NCBI GenBank assembly: GCA_964511535.1 | Contig: CAZEFW010000125.1 | Coordinates: forward strand, 1-28,767 | From: CAZCFB01 sp964511535 | GTDB lineage: Bacteria; Myxococcota_A; Polyangia; GCA-2747355; CAZCFB01 | Length of the DNA stretch: 28,767 nt | Direction: 5' to 3' | In this document: positions 1-7,098 of the stretch, piece after piece | How positions within the stretch are numbered: position 1 is the first letter of the stretch | Layout: the number at the start of each line of letters is the position of its first letter | Notes under the pieces: model-generated | The model's input: only the letters and a program-made list of their open reading frames with translations | The model's database searches: none | Told to the model about the DNA's origin: nothing | Position numbers and translations under genes: made by a program

Positions 1-75
1 GGGGGGGGCCCGGGGGGGGGCCTTGGTGTGGGTGGGGGGGCCGGGGCGGTGGGGGGGGGGGTGTGGCGGCCGGGG
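1..75. repeat. G-tract-rich low-complexity segment
   Basis: This segment contains several long G runs (7 to 11 G) separated by a few bases. I see no believable coding signal. G runs this dense on one strand could form G-quadruplexes, but they are also where assemblies fail, and they lie at the window edge. I cannot separate real sequence from a low-quality contig end. Confidence 0.55.
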
Positions 76-102
76 GGCGCGCACCGGGGGGGCCCCGCAC
101 GC

Positions 103-180
103 CGATCCCGATCCCGATCCCGACCCCGACCCCGATCCCGACCCCGACCCCGATCCCGCTCCCGCTCCAGATCCCGATCC
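103..180. repeat. Hexanucleotide array, CCCGAT/CCCGAC
   Basis: About a dozen tandem 6-bp units of CCCGAT or CCCGAC, decaying into CCCGCT near the right end. The unit length is a multiple of three, so every frame stays open and would read as dipeptide repeats such as (DP)n. That explains the long open frames here without any real gene. It may be a slippage-prone simple-sequence locus. Confidence 0.85.
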
Positions 181-185
181 CAATC

Positions 186-320
186 AGCCCCAGCCCCAGC
201 CTCAGCCTCAGCCTCAGCCTCAGCATCAGCCTCAGCATCAGCCTCAGATGCAGCCGCAGCCTCAGATGCAGCCTCAGCCTCAGCCTCGGCCGCCGCCTCA
301 GATGCAGCCGCAGCCTCTGC
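186..320. repeat. Hexanucleotide array, CAGCCT with variants
   Basis: A second 6-bp array follows directly, built on CAGCCT or CAGCCC with CAGCAT and CAGATG variants, about 20 units. In different frames it would encode (QP)n, (SA)n or (SL)n. It ends about 130 bp before the cobA start. No protein-like composition accompanies it, so I treat it as non-coding. Confidence 0.85.
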
Positions 321-322
321 AG

Positions 323-411
323 TTTCGTCGTTTCGTCGTTTCGTCGTTTCGTCGTTCTGTCATTCGCGCCCGCAGGGCGCGCCGGCTCTTCGCTTTTCGC
401 TTTTCGCTTTC
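323..411. repeat. TTTCGTCG octamer array and CGCTTTT heptamer array
   Basis: Four perfect tandem copies of TTTCGTCG occupy 323-354. Three copies of CGCTTTT (the last ending in C) occupy 391-411. They continue the run of simple-sequence arrays upstream of cobA but use units of 8 and 7 bp, which would break a reading frame when the copy number changes. They lie 40-130 bp before the cobA start, where promoter elements would be expected. Confidence 0.8.
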
Positions 412-453
412 CCTCTTGTCTCCTCCCTCCCCTGTGATATCTCCCTATCCACC

Positions 454-1596
454 ATGTCTTCCTCCACTCCCCCCACCACTGGAAAGGTTTACCTCGTGGG
501 CGCTGGCCCGGGGCATCCTCAGCTGTTGACCCTCAAGGCTTACGAGCTCATCTCCACCGCTGACATCATCATCTATGACCGGCTGATTCAGGAGGAGGTG
601 CTGGCTGCGGCCAGGGCTGACGCCGAACATATCTACGTGGGCAAGCAGCCCGGGCGGCATCAGAGCATGCAGGCTGACATCAACGCCACGTTGGTGGAGG
701 CTGCCGGACGCGCGGCGCTGGTGGTGCGGCTCAAGGGGGGCGACCCGATCCTGTTCGGCAGGGGAGGGGAGGAGGCCGAGGCGCTCACCGCGGCGGGGAT
801 CCCCTTTGAGGTGGTGCCCGGCGTCACCGCCGGCCTGTCTGTCCCGATGGCTGCGTCGATCCCGGTGACCCACCGTGACTGCGCCCACGGCGTTGCCCTG
901 GTCACCGGTCACCGCCGCGGCGACAAGGATACGCGCGAGCAGGACTGGGCCGCGCTGGCCCGCATGGACACGCTGGTGTTCTTCATGAGCGTGGGCAAGC
1001 TGCCGGAGATCTCCGAGCAGCTGGTCAAGGCCGGCCTGTCGCCCGACACCCCGGGCGCGGTGATCCAGCAGGCCTACTGGCCCGGCGAGCAGCTGGTCAC
1101 CGGCCCGCTGTCAGATCTGCCGCGGCTGAGCGAGGAAGCGGGCATCAAGCCGCCGGCCACCATCGTCATCGGCGAGGTGGTCAACCTGCGCCACCGCCTC
1201 AGCACGCACCAGCGCGACCTGAAGCGCGAGCCGGAGGAGCATGTGGGCTTCGGCATGTCCGCCGAGACGCTGCTCCGCCGGGTCTCCTCGGGCTTGCGCG
1301 TGGCCAAGGACGTGCTCGCGGCAGTGCGTCTGGATCTGTTCGCCCAGCTGGAACAGGCCTGGAGCGCGTCGGACCTTGCAGACCGCCGGCAGCTCAATCC
1401 GGAGGCTCTGGCTCAGGTGCTCTCGCGACTGGCCAGCCTCGGGCTGCTGCTCAAGGCAGGCGAGACCTACCGCAACTCCGAGGCCGCCTCGCGGTTCCTT
1501 CGCAGAGGTGAGCCGGAGTACATCGGTCTGCAGCTCGAGGAGCTGGTGGCGCGGGCAGATCGGTACGATCCCCTCGCAGATCTCCGCTCCCGCTGA
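454..1596 (+). CDS. cobA: Uroporphyrinogen-III C-methyltransferase (CobA/SUMT) with C-terminal winged-helix-like extension
   Basis: SUMT methylates uroporphyrinogen III twice with SAM to give precorrin-2, the precursor of siroheme and B12. The ATG at 454 is chosen because the family's opening motif (KVYLVGAGPGHPQLLTLKA) begins about ten residues later; the open frame upstream is only simple repeats. No clear Shine-Dalgarno is visible. The tetrapyrrole methylase domain fills residues 10-250, with YDRLI, VRLKGGDPILFGRGGEE and PGVTAG motifs. SUMT alone is usually about 250-280 aa, whereas this protein is 380 aa. Residues 290-370 resemble the winged-helix dimerisation domain of small-molecule O-methyltransferases (motif LASLGLLLKAGETYRNS), but no second catalytic domain follows. 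Placement upstream of aprBA fits siroheme supply for dissimilatory sulfite reductase. The SUMT assignment is firm; the role of the tail is unknown. Confidence 0.9.
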   Translation: MSSSTPPTTGKVYLVGAGPGHPQLLTLKAYELISTADIIIYDRLIQEEVLAAARADAEHIYVGKQPGRHQSMQADINATLVEAAGRAALVVRLKGGDPILFGRGGEEAEALTAAGIPFEVVPGVTAGLSVPMAASIPVTHRDCAHGVALVTGHRRGDKDTREQDWAALARMDTLVFFMSVGKLPEISEQLVKAGLSPDTPGAVIQQAYWPGEQLVTGPLSDLPRLSEEAGIKPPATIVIGEVVNLRHRLSTHQRDLKREPEEHVGFGMSAETLLRRVSSGLRVAKDVLAAVRLDLFAQLEQAWSASDLADRRQLNPEALAQVLSRLASLGLLLKAGETYRNSEAASRFLRRGEPEYIGLQLEELVARADRYDPLADLRSR

Positions 1597-1643
1597 CCGG
1601 GGAGATCTAACCCCCCCATTTTCGCCTCTCAGTGGAAAAATGG
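1578..1643 (+). terminator. Two small inverted repeats at the cobA 3' end (possible terminator)
   Basis: AGATCTCC (1578-1585) pairs with GGAGATCT (1601-1608) across the cobA stop codon. Just downstream CCATTTTC (1616-1623) can pair with GAAAAATGG (1635-1643) with one bulge. Neither hairpin is followed by a clean T-tract, so termination is only a guess. The first hairpin overlaps coding sequence. Confidence 0.35.
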
Positions 1644-2060
1644 CCTGTGGCTGTATGCGCCGAGGTGGGGGAACCGGGCACTTTTTCTATCATCTCGCCG
1701 CAATGCGTCACGGCTAACAAAGTTAATCACCTGTCCGGGTGTAGCAGAACCCATTACAGCAGTGTATTTAGGCGATGAGTGCCCCTCCAAAGCAGGTCTA
1801 ACGCAGTGAGTTATGACGCCCGCAGTTAGCCGAGGCTAATAGCTAAAGCCCTGAAATCATTGAAACAAATTCAAAAAAAAGTTGTACGAAAACCATTGAC
1901 TTTGATTTCCAGCCGCAATAAAGAGGCTAACGGCGAACTGGCCAACAGCCCTGGAAATAGAAGGGCGATGAAATACAAGAAGAGGGTTTGTTAAGAGAGT
2001 AGAAGGGTGATTTTGACACGGGTCGAAAGGCCCACCGCAAACTGAAAGGAGCGCGGGTAA
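1597..2060 (+). promoter_or_regulatory. aprBA upstream region with predicted sigma70-like promoter
   Basis: This 464-bp gap holds no gene and is visibly more AT-rich than its surroundings. The best promoter candidate is TTGACT (1896-1901), 17 bp, then TAAAGA (1919-1924), which would leave a leader of about 130 nt before aprB. A perfect small palindrome, TTAGCC-GA-GGCTAA, lies at 1826-1839, and the half-site GGCTAA recurs near 1712 and 1925, which could be an operator. The leader has a short stem at 1948-1952/1962-1966. I recognise no known riboswitch. The promoter call rests on consensus match only. Confidence 0.4.
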
Positions 2061-2501
2061 ATGCCAAGCTATGTGAATCCCGAAAAGTGTGATGGCTGCA
2101 AGGCGCTGGACAGCACCGCTTGCCAGCACATCTGCCCCAACAACCTCATGGTCCTGGACAAGGAGTCGATGAAGGCCTGGAACCAAGAGCCCGAGATGTG
2201 CTGGGAGTGCTACAACTGCGTGAAGATCTGCCCGCAGCAGGCAGTGGACGTGCGTGGTTACGCGGACTTCGTGCCCATGGGCGCGGCGGTTATCCCCATG
2301 AGGGCCTCCAAGGACATCATGTGGACCGTCAAGTTCCGTAACGGTACCGTCAAGCGTTTCAAGTTCCCGATCCGGACCACGGACGAGGGCACTGCTGTCC
2401 CCAATGGCGGTTACGAGACCGCTGTTGACGACATCAACGCTCACGAGCTGTTCACCCAGCCGGCTTCCATTCGCATGGACGCCATGTGGACCAAGAAGTA
2501 G
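2061..2501 (+). CDS. aprB: Adenylylsulfate reductase subunit beta (AprB)
   Basis: AprB is the iron-sulfur subunit of cytoplasmic APS reductase, which interconverts APS and sulfite plus AMP. It carries two [4Fe-4S] clusters that pass electrons to the FAD of AprA. Cluster ligands are visible as C10, C13, C21, C25 and C47, C50, C53, C57, in the ferredoxin-like spacing typical of the family. Trp48, next to the second cluster, matches the conserved electron-transfer tryptophan known from characterised AprB. The 146 aa length is at the short end of the family. The start is fixed by AAAGGAG at 2045-2051, 9 nt before the ATG. It is followed 36 bp later by aprA, in the usual B-A order. Codon use is biased towards a restricted set, as expected for an abundant enzyme. 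Confidence 0.97.
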   Translation: MPSYVNPEKCDGCKALDSTACQHICPNNLMVLDKESMKAWNQEPEMCWECYNCVKICPQQAVDVRGYADFVPMGAAVIPMRASKDIMWTVKFRNGTVKRFKFPIRTTDEGTAVPNGGYETAVDDINAHELFTQPASIRMDAMWTKK

Positions 2502-2537
2502 GGACCTCTAACCTGAGACGCTAAGGAGACGCGAAAG

Positions 2538-4427
2538 ATGGCAATCGCAGATAATTGGCAGACTGTTGAGGTCACCACTGACCTCCTGATCGTGGGCGGC
2601 GGCATGGGCGGTTGTGGAACCGCTGTCGAAGCCGGCTACTGGGCCAAGAAGCACAACATCAAGGTCGCGATGGTTGACAAAGCCGCCATCGACCGTTCTG
2701 GCGCCGTGGCCATGGGCCTCTCGGCTATCAACCAGTACGTCGGCCTCTGCGACGGTGAGAACACCGTCGAGGACTACATCAACTACGTGAAGCAGGACCT
2801 GATGGGCATCGCCCGCGACGACCTGGTCGCCAGCATCGCCCGTCACGTGGACAGCACCGTCCACCTGTTCGAGAAGTGGGGCCTCCCCATCTGGACCGAC
2901 GAGAACGGCAAGTACGTTCACGAGGGCCGGTGGCAGCTGATGATCAACGGCGAGTCCTACAAGGTGATCGTGGCCGAGGCCGCCAAGAACTCCCTCAAGG
3001 AGTGCGGCGCCGAGATCTACGAGCGTGTTTTCATCGTCGCCCCGCTGATGGACGGCGACCGTATCTCCGGCGCGGTGGGCTTCAGCACCCGCGAGGAGAA
3101 GTTCTACGTGTTCAAGGCGAAGGCCGTCATGCTGGCTCTCGGCGGCGCCGTGCACGTGTTCAAGCCGCGTTCCTCCGGTGAGGGTCTGGGCCGCGCCTGG
3201 TACCCGCCCTGGAACTCCGGTTCCTCCACCTACTTCTCCCTGATGGCCGGTGCCGAGCAGACCTGCCAGGAGATCCGCTTCATCCCGGTGCGCTTCAAGG
3301 ACGCTTACGGTCCGGTCGGCGCCTGGTTCCTCCTGTTCAAGTCCCGCGCCTGCAACGCCATGGGCGGCGAGTACATGGTGGAGCGCAAGGCCGAGCTGCA
3401 GAACTGGGCTCCCTACGGTATGGCCAAGCCGATCCCGGCCAACCTGCGTAACTACCTCGGCATGCTCGACGTGATGGAGGGCAAGGGCCCGATCTTCATG
3501 GAGACCGACGAGGCCATGCAGAAGATCGCTGACGCCTACAAGGACGACCCCAAGGCCTTCAAGAAGAAGAAGAAGGAGCTCGAGGCCGAGGCGTGGGAGG
3601 ACTTCCTCGACATGACGATCAGCCAGGCCATCCTGTGGGCCGGCACCAACGTCAACCCCGAGGAGAAGCACTCCGAGATCGCCGCTGCCGAGCCGTACTT
3701 CATCGGTTCCCACTCCGGCGGCTCCGGCGCCTGGGTGTCGGGTCCCGAGGACATCGCGCACCCGGACTACTTCTGGGGCTACACCAACATGTCCACCGTC
3801 AAGGGCCTGTTCTGCGCGGGCGACGCCTCCGGCGCCTCCAGCCACAAGTTCAGCTCCGGTTCGGTGACCGAGGGTCGTATCGCCGGCAAGGCGTGCGTGA
3901 AGTTCTGCATCGAGAACACCGACCAGCCCGCCGTCTCCGACGACGAGGTTGCCGCGTGGAAGGAGAAGATCTTCGCCCCGTTCGAGCTGTTCGCAGCCGA
4001 GAAGGACAAGAGCTCCGACCCGCACATCAACCCGGCCTTCATCCGGCCGAAGATGTTCATGTTCCGTCTGCAGAAGATCATGGACGAGTACGTGGCTGGC
4101 GTGTCCGCTCAGTTCAGCACCAACACCCCGAGCCTCGAGCGTGCCCAGGAGCTGCTGACCTGGCTGCGTGAGGACTCCGCGAACCTGGCCGCCGAGGATA
4201 GCCACGAGCTGATGCGTGCGTGGGAGAACGTCCACCGCATGTGGCAGGCCGACGTCCACGTCCGCACCATCCTGTTCCGTGAGGAGACCCGTTGGCCGGG
4301 CTACTACTTCCGCGCCGACAAGCCGACCATGGACGAGGAGAACTGGAAGTGCTTCGCCAACGCGACCTACAACGCCGCGACTGACGAGTGGACCATGACC
4401 AAGCGTGAGATCCACCACCTCACGTAA
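2538..4427 (+). CDS. aprA: Adenylylsulfate reductase subunit alpha (AprA)
   Basis: AprA is the FAD-containing catalytic subunit of APS reductase, a member of the fumarate reductase/succinate dehydrogenase flavoprotein superfamily. At 629 aa it is full length. The FAD-binding GGGMGG motif is at residues 20-25 after a beta strand (TDLLIVG). Conserved family segments include DRSGAVAMGLSAINQY, HEGRWQLMINGESYK, RSSGEGLGRAWYPPWNSGSS and FCAGDASGASSHKFSSGS. AAGGAG at 2523-2528 lies 9 nt before the ATG. It forms an operon with aprB and ends at a hairpin plus an intrinsic terminator. The enzyme works forwards in sulfate reducers and in reverse in some sulfur oxidisers, and the sequence alone does not decide which. 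Confidence 0.98.
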   Translation: MAIADNWQTVEVTTDLLIVGGGMGGCGTAVEAGYWAKKHNIKVAMVDKAAIDRSGAVAMGLSAINQYVGLCDGENTVEDYINYVKQDLMGIARDDLVASIARHVDSTVHLFEKWGLPIWTDENGKYVHEGRWQLMINGESYKVIVAEAAKNSLKECGAEIYERVFIVAPLMDGDRISGAVGFSTREEKFYVFKAKAVMLALGGAVHVFKPRSSGEGLGRAWYPPWNSGSSTYFSLMAGAEQTCQEIRFIPVRFKDAYGPVGAWFLLFKSRACNAMGGEYMVERKAELQNWAPYGMAKPIPANLRNYLGMLDVMEGKGPIFMETDEAMQKIADAYKDDPKAFKKKKKELEAEAWEDFLDMTISQAILWAGTNVNPEEKHSEIAAAEPYFIGSHSGGSGAWVSGPEDIAHPDYFWGYTNMSTVKGLFCAGDASGASSHKFSSGSVTEGRIAGKACVKFCIENTDQPAVSDDEVAAWKEKIFAPFELFAAEKDKSSDPHINPAFIRPKMFMFRLQKIMDEYVAGVSAQFSTNTPSLERAQELLTWLREDSANLAAEDSHELMRAWENVHRMWQADVHVRTILFREETRWPGYYFRADKPTMDEENWKCFANATYNAATDEWTMTKREIHHLT

Positions 4428-4444
4428 GGTTCCTTTGCTTGACC

Positions 4445-4479
4445 CCCGGCGGCCGGGGTTTCACGCGCCGGCCGCCGGG
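4445..4479 (+). terminator. GC-only 12-bp hairpin after aprA
   Basis: CCCGGCGGCCGG (4445-4456) and CCGGCCGCCGGG (4468-4479) are perfect inverted repeats with an 11-nt loop, 18 bp after the aprA stop. No T-tract follows. It could protect the aprBA mRNA 3' end or pause polymerase ahead of the true terminator at 4523-4559. Confidence 0.6.
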
Positions 4480-4522
4480 TTGATTTGCTTAGTTTGCATA
4501 GGCTTACTTTTGTAGAATCTCC

Positions 4523-4559
4523 CTCCAGGCGTCAGTTCAGGCGCCTGGAGTTTTTTTTT
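4523..4559 (+). terminator. Strong intrinsic terminator between aprA and the accessory/qmo genes
   Basis: CTCCAGGCG (4523-4531) pairs perfectly with CGCCTGGAG (4542-4550) across a 10-nt loop, followed at once by nine T (4551-4559). This is a textbook rho-independent terminator. It lies only 29 bp before the next gene start, leaving little room for a separate promoter, so the downstream genes may depend on read-through or on a promoter inside 4480-4520. Confidence 0.9.
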
Positions 4560-4587
4560 AAGTCTTGCAGCACCGAGGACCCCGACG

Positions 4588-4932
4588 ATGTCCAATGAAA
4601 AGATCGACAGGACCGAAGAGAACCCGGACCTGCGCAAGTGCGAGCACTGCAGTGAGCGCATGACCCGCTGGTACACACCAAACGACCTGAGCTGGGGCAC
4701 CGAATACCAGTACGTCTGCTTCAACGACGACTGTACGTACTACGTGCGCGGCTGGGAGTGGATGGAGAGCCAGTACCAGAAAAAGGCGTCGTACCGCCAC
4801 CGGTACAACCCCTTCGACGGCGACTCCGGCCCGGTGCCGGTGTGGTCCAAGGAAGCGCTCAAGGCGCGAATCATGTTCGACGACGAGAGCGTCGCCGACT
4901 ACTTGCGGCGTACGGGCGGACTGTCCGAATAA
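4588..4932 (+). CDS. Small ogr/Delta-like zinc-ribbon protein between aprA and qmoA
   Basis: A 114-aa cytoplasmic protein with four cysteines in a CxxC...CxxxxC pattern (C18, C21, C44, C49), as in the ogr/Delta-type zinc finger. The rest is rich in aromatic residues (YYVRGWEWMESQYQKKASYRH) with no transmembrane segment or signal. The start is supported by GAGG at 4575-4578, 9 nt before the ATG. It is 18 bp upstream of the YkgJ-like gene and probably co-transcribed with it and with qmoABC. Prophage Ogr proteins are transcription activators, but nothing else here looks like phage. A regulatory, iron-sulfur assembly or protein-interaction role around Apr/Qmo is inferred from position only. I recall similar proteins in sulfate reducers but cannot confirm this without a search. 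Confidence 0.8.
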   Translation: MSNEKIDRTEENPDLRKCEHCSERMTRWYTPNDLSWGTEYQYVCFNDDCTYYVRGWEWMESQYQKKASYRHRYNPFDGDSGPVPVWSKEALKARIMFDDESVADYLRRTGGLSE

Positions 4933-4950
4933 TCACCGAGTGAGTCAAAG

Positions 4951-5793
4951 ATGAGCAAAGACATCGATGGAATGAAGCAACGCATCCTGGACGAGTACGA
5001 GCGGCTCGGCCTGGACTCGAAGTTTTCCTTTTCCTGCCACCCCGGCATCTCCTGTTTCAACAGCTGCTGCGGCGACGTGAACATCGCGCTGACGCCCTAC
5101 GACGTGCTCCGCCTCAAGAATCGGCTGGGCATGACGAGCAGCGAGTTCATCGAGAAGCACACCATCCGGCCCTTCACCCAGGATCAGCAGCTGCCGGTGC
5201 TCGTGCTCAAGATGCGCGACGACGAGGAGAACAAGCCGTGCCCCTTCGTGCGCGATGAGACCGGCTGCTCCGTGTACGAGGACCGCCCCTGGCCCTGCCG
5301 CATGTACCCGGTGGGCGAGGCGTCGGCGCGCACGGAGCAGGACCCCACCGCGCCGCACTTCTACTTCATCATGCGCGAGGACAAGTGCGACGGGCTGGCC
5401 GAGAAGAAGGAGTGGACCGTCGCCCAGTGGATGGAGAACCAGGGCGTGGGGTCGTACAACGAGGCCGGCGAGGACTTCAAGCAGATCAACCTGCACCCGT
5501 ACTTCGCCAAGGGCGGCGAGCTGCGGCCCCAGCAGATGGAGATGTACTTCACGGCGCTGTACGACCTGGACAAGTTCCGCGGCTTCATCTTCGACTCCAC
5601 CTTCCTGCAGCGCTACGAGGTGGAGGAGGAGCTGCTCCAGAAGCTGAAGGCGGACGACGAGGAGCTGCTGCGCTTCGCCGTGCGCTGGCTGCGGCAGTGC
5701 CTGTTCAACGAGGGGACCATCAAGCCACGCCAGGAAGCGGTGGAGCAGGTCAAGCAGCAGCTTGACGCCCGGCGGGTCAAGGAATCTGAATAG
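4951..5793 (+). CDS. YkgJ family cysteine-cluster (Zn/Fe-chelating domain) protein
   Basis: A 280-aa cytoplasmic protein. The N-terminal half has the family's cysteine cluster: C29, C35, C39, C40, then C97, C106 and C116 in CPFV, GCSVYEDRPWPCRMYP. The family is annotated as a putative zinc- or iron-chelating domain and its biochemistry is poorly known. The C-terminal half (about residues 160-280) is charged and helical, ending in a likely coiled segment (RQEAVEQVKQQLDARR). A weak GAGTGAG precedes the ATG. It sits between the zinc-ribbon gene and qmoA, so a role in metal or cluster delivery to AprBA/QmoABC, or in protecting them, is a reasonable inference but unproven. Confidence 0.85.
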   Translation: MSKDIDGMKQRILDEYERLGLDSKFSFSCHPGISCFNSCCGDVNIALTPYDVLRLKNRLGMTSSEFIEKHTIRPFTQDQQLPVLVLKMRDDEENKPCPFVRDETGCSVYEDRPWPCRMYPVGEASARTEQDPTAPHFYFIMREDKCDGLAEKKEWTVAQWMENQGVGSYNEAGEDFKQINLHPYFAKGGELRPQQMEMYFTALYDLDKFRGFIFDSTFLQRYEVEEELLQKLKADDEELLRFAVRWLRQCLFNEGTIKPRQEAVEQVKQQLDARRVKESE

Positions 5794-5813
5794 CGAACGC
5801 GAAGCGATTGTAA

Positions 5814-5835
5814 GGGCGGGGCTCGCCCACCGCCC
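5814..5835 (+). promoter_or_regulatory. Hairpin next to the qmoA ribosome binding site
   Basis: GGGCGG (5814-5819) can pair with CCGCCC (5830-5835). The right arm abuts the GGGGAG ribosome binding site (5836-5841) of qmoA. In this 57-bp gap the stem could modulate qmoA translation, or it may be a chance feature of GC-rich DNA. Confidence 0.25.
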
Positions 5836-5850
5836 GGGGAGCGTTTTGAC

Positions 5851-7095
5851 ATGAGCGAATCGAATGGCGCTGGCGGCATCGTCGTCATCGGCGCGGGGAT
5901 CGCGGGCCTGACCACGGCGCTGGAAGCGTCCGAGGCCGGGCACGACGTTTACCTGATCGAACAGGAGCCCTACCTGGGCGGCCGGGTGGCGCGGCTGAAG
6001 GAGTACTTCCCCAAGCTGTGCCCCCCGTCGTGCGGGCTGGAGATCAACTACCGGCGGCTGCGGCAGAACCCGCGGGTGCAGATCTTCACCATGGCCCAGG
6101 TCAAGAAGGTCGAGGGCGAGCCGGGCAACTTCACGGTCACCGTGGAGCTGAAGCCGCGGCGGATCAACGCCAACTGCACAGCGTGCGGTGACTGCGTCGA
6201 CTGCTGCCCTGCCGACCGGACGGACGACTTCAACTACGGCATGGGCACCACCAAGGCGATCTACATGCCGTTCGACCTCTGCCACCCCCAGCGCTACGTC
6301 ATCGACGAGGCGACCTGCCTGGGCGAGAGCTGCAGCAAGTGCGTCGCCTACTGCTCCTACGAAGCCATCGATCTGAAGGAGCAGGGCAAGACCCTGACCC
6401 TCAACGCGGCGGCGGTGGTGGCGGCCACGGGCTGGAAGCCGTACGACGCCAACAAGCTGACCAACCTCGGCTTCGGGCGCCTGCCGGACGTGATCTCCAA
6501 CGCCATGATGGAGCGCCTCGCCTCGCACACGGGCCCCACCGGCGGCAAGATCACCCGCCCGTCCGACGGCGGCGGCATCCGCCGCATCGCCTTCGTGCAG
6601 TGCGCGGGCAGCCGGGACGAGCACCACCTGGACTACTGCTCCACGGTGTGCTGCAGCGCCACCTTCAAGCAGGCGACCTATGTGCGCGACCAGTACCCGG
6701 ACGCGGAGATCCACGTGTTCTACATCGACATCCGCACAATGGGCACGCTGGAGGACTTCTTCAACAAGGTGAAGGAGGACGACAAGCTCTTCCTGCACAA
6801 GGGCAAGGTGGCCAAGATCGCCAGGGCGTCGGGAAACACCCTGGTCATCTCGGCAGAGGACACCATGACCGGCCAGCGCACCGAGCGGGAGGTTGACATG
6901 GCGGTGCTGGCCACCGGCATGGAGCCCACGGTTCAGCTCGACGGCGCCGTGGACTACGACCGCCTCGGCTTCGTGGAGCCGGGCAGCAAGGTGCACGGCG
7001 CCGGCTGCTCCAAGCGGCCGGTGGAGGTGGTCTCGTCGGTGCAGGACGCCACAGCGGCGGCCCTGCGCTCCATCCAGGACATCGTGAGGAGGTAG
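5851..7095 (+). CDS. qmoA: QmoA, HdrA-like flavoprotein subunit of the quinone-interacting oxidoreductase
   Basis: QmoA is a cytoplasmic FAD and iron-sulfur subunit of QmoABC, which transfers electrons between the quinone pool and AprBA. The FAD motif GAGIAG is at residues 14-19, preceded by IVVIG and followed by an acidic strand end (YLIEQE) and YLGGR. The CPPSC motif (C57, C61) matches the HdrA-type cysteine region. C109, C112, C115, C118 and C119 lie in a ferredoxin-like patch, and C144, C156, C161, C164 and C168 in a second cysteine-rich stretch. The length of 414 aa fits the family. GGGGAG at 5836-5841 lies 9 nt before the ATG. qmoB begins 3 nt after its stop. Confidence 0.95.
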   Translation: MSESNGAGGIVVIGAGIAGLTTALEASEAGHDVYLIEQEPYLGGRVARLKEYFPKLCPPSCGLEINYRRLRQNPRVQIFTMAQVKKVEGEPGNFTVTVELKPRRINANCTACGDCVDCCPADRTDDFNYGMGTTKAIYMPFDLCHPQRYVIDEATCLGESCSKCVAYCSYEAIDLKEQGKTLTLNAAAVVAATGWKPYDANKLTNLGFGRLPDVISNAMMERLASHTGPTGGKITRPSDGGGIRRIAFVQCAGSRDEHHLDYCSTVCCSATFKQATYVRDQYPDAEIHVFYIDIRTMGTLEDFFNKVKEDDKLFLHKGKVAKIARASGNTLVISAEDTMTGQRTEREVDMAVLATGMEPTVQLDGAVDYDRLGFVEPGSKVHGAGCSKRPVEVVSSVQDATAAALRSIQDIVRR

Positions 7096-7098
7096 GTC

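Noticed and set aside
103..320. Possible CRISPR or protein-coding repeat domain
   Set aside because: The units are 6 bp with no spacers, and no cas genes are present; the arrays are simple tandem repeats.
28..453. In-frame N-terminal extension of CobA through the repeat arrays
   Set aside because: It encodes only Arg/Ser and Ala/Ser dipeptide repeats generated by the 6-bp arrays; the CobA family begins near residue 10 after the ATG at 454.
2013..2018. TTGACA as a -35 box for aprB
   Set aside because: No acceptable -10 lies 16-18 bp downstream, and the start would fall within the ribosome binding site.
2508..4418. 636-residue minus-strand open frame opposite aprA
   Set aside because: It is a mirror of AprA codons with no motifs; AprA is unmistakable on the + strand.
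4588..4932. Prophage remnant, because of the Ogr-like zinc finger
   Set aside because: No other phage gene, integrase or attachment site is seen, and the gene sits within the apr-qmo locus.
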